From a bacterium (lineage in GTDB: Bacteria > UBP14 > UBA6098 > B30-G16), in the NCBI GenBank assembly GCA_030620455.1, contig JAUXEQ010000052.1, forward strand, positions 1 through 8,577: a stretch of 8,577 nt of DNA, read 5' to 3'. The translations under genes were made by a program, and so were the position numbers. Shown piece by piece: positions 1 through 6,200 of the stretch. The notes beneath the pieces were generated by a model. That model did not search any database. It was not told the origin of the DNA and saw nothing but the letters and a program-made list of their open reading frames with translations. Each line of letters opens with the position of its first letter. Within the stretch, counting starts at the first letter, position 1.

Positions 1-225
1 AGAAAATAATATTGTTGAAGCAATACCGTTTTCGTCTGTATTAGCACTCTCATGAACGCTTCCTGGCGAACCGGGTTCAATGCTGAAAGTTACTGGAGTT
101 CCTGCACTAACCAAATTATCATATTGATCTCTAACTTCAACATAGATTCTCGTTGTGTCTCTGCTATCTGCAACCATAACAGAATCCAGCTTAGCCCAAA
201 TTCTGAAATTTCTTGGATCTCCAGG
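1..225 (-). other. Ig-like module M28, N-terminal part only (type B)
   Basis: Residues 2785-2859. PGDP is followed by 14 residues and ADS (2803-2805). DQYDNLVSAG (2817-2826) closely matches M20's DQYGN, and T-D-E-N-G-I-A is at 2847-2853. The last hairpin lies beyond position 1, so the array continues past the window. Confidence 0.85.
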
Positions 226-3200
226 AACAACATATACTGTATCGGTATCCGACACAGAACCACAAGTTGCAACAACAACAATTGTATCAACATATATTGA
301 AGACCAAAGCGTACATTGAGCCTGACCAGATATAGTCTGGGATACAATAGGTTTAAGTCTACCCCCAGAAGACCAGAAGGAGACAATAGTTCTATCGGAT
401 AATGGTGAACCTGTCGAATCATAAACGTTAGCTTCAAGAAGAGAGTACCCGTCTTCTCCTGCGCTTGCACCTCCAACAACAATTGTCCTTCTCGAGGGAT
501 AAAGCTGAATAGAATCTGCAATTAATGGCCATAAAGATATAGCTGCATTGCTGTATACACTTGGATCTTCTGTATAACGAGCAGTAATTACTGCAACACC
601 TGCAGAACAACTTGCGGTATAAATTGTCCAAGCAAAACCGGTATCATTTGTTGCACTTAAACTTGTTATCGAGCCCATTGTTGCTTCAAATTGTATTCCT
701 TTGCCGGGACCAACGCGATTACCGTGACCATCCTTTACTTCAACGAACACCATAAGAGTATCAGAGCAATTCGCAGGAAGATCATGTAGAAGAGAAGAAA
801 CAAACTCAATCCGCTCTGGCTCACCCGGTTTCATTATTATTTTCAGTGAATCCTTGATTCCGTTCGGACCTTCTGCATAAATTGTAACCGTATCGATAAT
901 AGTACTTGCAGTATATGTAACCTCTGCTCTGCCATCTTCAGTGCGTTTAAATGTTGGATTCAACGAACCTTGACCATCCAACATGAAGTTAACAGGAATG
1001 CCGTCAGAAACAGTTTTAAACATACCACCCGATGTGTCCATTAATATTGCGGTAATAGTGGCAGTCTCTACTCCGTCGGCTATTAGCTCAGACCTATCGG
1101 ATACAACTTCAATCCAATTACCTTCAGCTGCTTCGAATTTAATAGGCGCAGAAGCGCTTGCAATTACTGTAGATCCATCGTAAACTTTTGCATTAAACGA
1201 TCCTGAACCGGGAGTATTGCTTTTAATAAAAGTCGAAGCCATGCCACTATCCGAAGACACATATCCTAATTCCGGATCTACAATTCCCCGAGTCGATGTA
1301 AACTCTACCTCTGTGCTAAGAGCTACAGGATTCATATAGTCATCATAAACAAAAACATTTATTTCAAATTCTCTGCCATCAGCGCTAAAGCAAAGAGCGC
1401 CAGTAGAATCCATTGCAGTAATATCAAAGACTATTCTGCTTGCCGGGCCTGCAATAAACTCGATTTCCAACGAGTCCACAACCGATGAGCCTAATGCTCC
1501 AGCGTATGCGTAAACTCTTGTCCTACCTAAGGCTGTGGGCGCTTTTAATTTCGTTTGTGCTTCGCCAGCAACTGTCCGTACAGTCTTTGGACTTAGCACG
1601 CCTTGTTCCCATTCCGGTCCTAACGCTTGAGCAAAAGCTACGATCGAGTTATCTGAAACATAGGTGCCAGTTATTGTATCGAAAACACTTGCAACAAGAG
1701 TTGCTTCATTAAGTCCATTTGCAATCAATCTAACTAAATCTGTAGTCAAGGTTATTTGATTACCTTCCAGTTCCTCAACTATAACTTGAGTATTAACAAT
1801 CCTTGAACCAACGGATATTGTTATTGTGGCAATACCTGGTGTTCGCGTAGGATTGAAAATTGCACTTGCATATCCTGAAATATCAGTATTTACAATAGTT
1901 GAGGGTTCACCATTCATTTTTCCAGATGTCGTACTAAATGTCACTGGAGTAGATGGTGCTACGGGATTGCCAAACCTGTCGAAAACCCAAGCTTCAATTG
2001 TCATCCGTGCAGTAGTATCTGCTGGGATCGTTGCAGAATCATCAATTTCAGGTTTGACTTCTATAATGTGTGCCACACCCGGATTAAGTGTAAATAATAT
2101 ACTTGTAGTATCTGATGTATAACCGTCAATTTCAGCGTATGCATAAACTCTTATCCCAGAGGATGCGAGAGTATCAGCTCTAACTGTGATTTGAGCTTCA
2201 CCATCCTCAGTGGTTTTAGTCTCTGGGATAAGTCTGATATAGCCGCTATCGGTAAAGAAAAAGTGAACGTTTGTGCCGTTAGAAGCCATCGTTCCACCGG
2301 GACCGAAAACAGTTGCGGTTAAATAGGTTTCGTCCTCACCATTCACCTCGAGTGCAAGTTTTCCTGCAGTCAGTGAAACCGCTTGAACCTGCACAGGTAT
2401 AAATTCGATTTCACTATAAGCTATTGCGTCACCTACTCTAACTTCGATCAATGAAGTTCCAATATCTATACTAGAATATAATCTAACACGTGCAACACCT
2501 GATGTATCGGTGGTTGCAGTGGCAGAAGATGCACCTGGTAATCCAAGTAACCCTAAAGTAGTTGTGAATGTAACATCGATTCCCGGCTCGACAATATTAC
2601 CATATTGATCGGTTACCTGCGCATAAATCATTATATTATCAACACCATCGGCATACAATGTCTCAGGTGGAGTATGTGTAGAATCAAACCATATGTTAAT
2701 TGTGTGTGGGTCACCGGGATTAACAGTTATCAAAGTCGAATCGACTACCGTTGCTGCACCAGCAACAGAATCTCCAGCAAATATCCACACACTGCCGTCT
2801 CCAACTTCAGTTCCTATCGTGAAATTAGTTGTCGCAGAACCGCCTGTAGTGTTTCGAGGTGTCAAAATACTTCCAGCACTGAGTGGTACCACCCAGAAAT
2901 GAACTGGTGTTTCCTCGGTAATTTCTGAGCCAGAAATGTCATAAACCCTTGCAGTAATTAGCGAATTGGAGAATCCATCTGCATCGAGTTCCCTGGGGTT
3001 TGCGGTAAGATCGATCATTCCAATTACAGCTTTTCTAAGATAAACCGATGTTATTCCTGATACCACCCCACAGCTTGCTTTAATCTGCGTAACTCCCGCT
3101 GTATCTGCTGCTCTGAGTATATTATTAACGGTACCGCTATCATTAGTTGTTAGATTATTAAAGATAATTGTCGCAAGTCTTGGATTATCGAAAGAAACGT

Positions 3201-6200
3201 TTAATCCCGGTTCAACTCTGTTGCCCCACTTGTCGAAAACCTCAGCTTTAATATCACTTTCGTCAAGTTTATTTGCTAAAATTGTATCAGGATCGGCAGT
3301 CATAACAATGAGATATGGTTCCCCAGGTTTAATTTCAAGAATAACACTATCATAAACAGTTGCACTTACTACACCGCCGATAACGACAGTTCCTCGTTTC
3401 CTAGTTGCTCTGAAAGTTGCATTTGCTACACCATTTTCGTCTGTGTAATCCATTGCGTTAATTGAACCCATAGAACTATCAGGTACGCTGAAATAAACAA
3501 GTATTCCCTCGGGCACAGGATGTCCGGTAGAATCGTATACCCTTGCGATAATTTCGCTAATAAGGAATCCATCCGCATCTTCTTCAAGCGGTTTCGCAAT
3601 CATTTCCATGCTAGCTGGAATTTTAGATGTCAAGTTAACTGTGCATTCACCTCTTGCAACGTCGGAATTATATGATCCAGTGATTCTCGCGGTTCCCACA
3701 TTACGCACCGAACGAATATATACATACGTGCTTCCGGTGCTATCAGTGAGTCCGTATGCAGGGAATACTTCACCCAAACTTGTAACAAAATCTATTCTAT
3801 AATTTGCATTAACTCTATTGCCATATCGATCGAATGCAACTACACCGATTGTATCGATAGAAATTGAATCCGCAGGTATTGTTCCATTAACAGGAGTCAT
3901 TGAAATCGTATACGGTTCCCCGGGAATTAACCTAACCTGAACAGAATCTCTTCGAATACCACCTATTTCCGCAACAATCCATGCAAAACCTGTCGTAGTA
4001 CCGACAATGTATGTATCAGAGAAATAGCCGTCGGTGGTTGTTACTACACCAGTTCTAACGATTCCGAATGAATCCTCTGGATTTATATGAAGTCGAACAA
4101 CAGTATTGTCTGCGATATAAGCGCCTTCAGTATTATAAACATAACCATAAACCTCTGCCTCCGAAACGCCGTCAGCAGTGAGTTCGCTATTCTTAACATT
4201 AATCGTTACTTCTCCCACATTTGCTGGGCTAAGAGTTATCCGTGCAAAACCGACAATTTCAGGCGTTACACCCGAGTATTTTGCTTCTACAATTGCTATA
4301 CCGGGATTAGTGCCTGCAGTAAACATAGCTTCAATGTAACCGCTCGTATCCGCTGTAGTGTATGTTCGATCGAAATCTGGAGCGATTGCTCCCAGTGAAG
4401 TTACAAAGTTTATTAAATAGTTATCTTCAACAGGATGCCCATGAGCATCCTCAACATATATCTTAATTGTTGTCGTATCAAAGCCATTTGCAGTCAGATT
4501 ATCATTTTCTGGAACAAGAGTAATTATTCCAGGTGGTCCCGATCTCATAAAAATAATACCCGTGTCTACTATTGCACCAGCAGAAGCAACAATATATGCA
4601 GTATCTCCGGCATTTGTCCCACTTGTTAATGTAACTTCAGCCCAACCGTCCACTGTAGTTTCGACGATGGGCATAATCCTTCCTATATTTGTTGAGAAAT
4701 AAATAGGAGTTCCATCAGAAACTGGATTCATCGAGGCGTTCTGTGCATAAACTTTAATTCTTGATTGTGAAACGCCATTCGCAACAAGTGAAATCGAGTC
4801 AGGAAATACAGTAATCATTGCCACATCCTGCGGGATAAGATAAATATATTCTCTACCAGTAACAATGCATGTGGCGATAATTGTGTCCAAACCTACAGTG
4901 CTTCCTGCAGTATATTCACATATTATCGTATCTCCTGTGAACCCAGTTGTTGGTATTACTACACCACTAAATGACTTAATTTCAACTGACTGTGCAGGAT
5001 CGACTAAATTATCGAATTCATCTAACACAACAACTGTTACTCGCGATTTAACGATTATATCTCCAGCATAGAGAGTTTCGGGAACGGCATTTATTTCTAT
5101 TCGGAAAGGATCTCCTGATGTAAATGAAACATTGGTTTCAGCCTCGAGCGTATCTAAAGTTCCGTTATATACAGCTTTAACAATAGCTTGACCTTTTCTT
5201 GTAGGAGCTATGAGCGTAGTTCGTGCAGTTCCATTATCATCCGTCCAAGCAATAGTATCTATTTCACCATAAGGACTGTCAGCTGTGTCAACAGAATGAA
5301 ATATCACCGGCAAACCAGCACCCAAAGGATTACCGGATAAATCGATAAGTTTGGCAATAATTTCAACGGTAGAAACACCATCAGCAATCTGAGATTTCGG
5401 ATTTGCTTGAAGCGTCATCAACTCTGGTTCGCGAGATATCAATTCTATTTCAGCTGTTTCATACGCATCCTCGCATTTAACGGATACTCTTGCCATTCCG
5501 GGATTGTTCCCAGAAGTAAATATTGCAAAAGCTTGACCAAGTGGTGTTGTAGTGAAACTTGAGGGATTAATTATACCAATATTTGTCGGTTGAAGTCCGA
5601 ATTCAACAGTTTTCCCGGCGCCTATCGAATTCCCAAATCGATCCGTAATATCAGCGGTGATGTCCGATGTGCTGACTCCATCAGCGGAAAGAATCGTATC
5701 GCTAAGTGTTATTGTTATTGTGTTAGGTTCTCCAGGGAGAAGTGTCAACTCATCAAATCCACAAAATGTATCTACACAAGCCTGAATTCGAACTCTTCCT
5801 ATCTTCAGATAACCGTAAAACAATACAGTTGCCAAACCATCAACCGTTGTACGCATCGTGGGACGCACCTCACCTAAAGTATCACCCGTAATTGAATCCG
5901 GTAATACGGTAAAAACAACCGGTGTGCCATCTGAAGCGGGATTATCCGCTGAATCTTTTACTGTTACAGTAACCTCGATTGAAGAAACACCATCCGCTAT
6001 TAATTCTTTGGGTTCTGCAATTACAACCTCTACCAGAGAAGGATTAAGACTATTGAAGGGAACCTGAGCAGTAGCTCTCGCCGAACCGGAAGAGACAGTT
6101 ACCCGAGCTATTCCAACATCGGTGCTGCTTGTTAATATAGAATATGCTTCTCCTACAGAATTTGTCGAGGATCCCACAGGATGGAAGGAACCAGAATTGG

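Noticed and set aside
90..631. Two overlapping minus-strand ORFs at 90-521 (143 codons) and 434-631 (65 codons)
   Set aside because: They are in other frames than the main one. The main frame through this stretch encodes modules M26-M28 with intact PGDP, D-x-x-x-N and T-x-x-G-x-A motifs; the alternatives are Leu/Arg/Cys-rich shadows.
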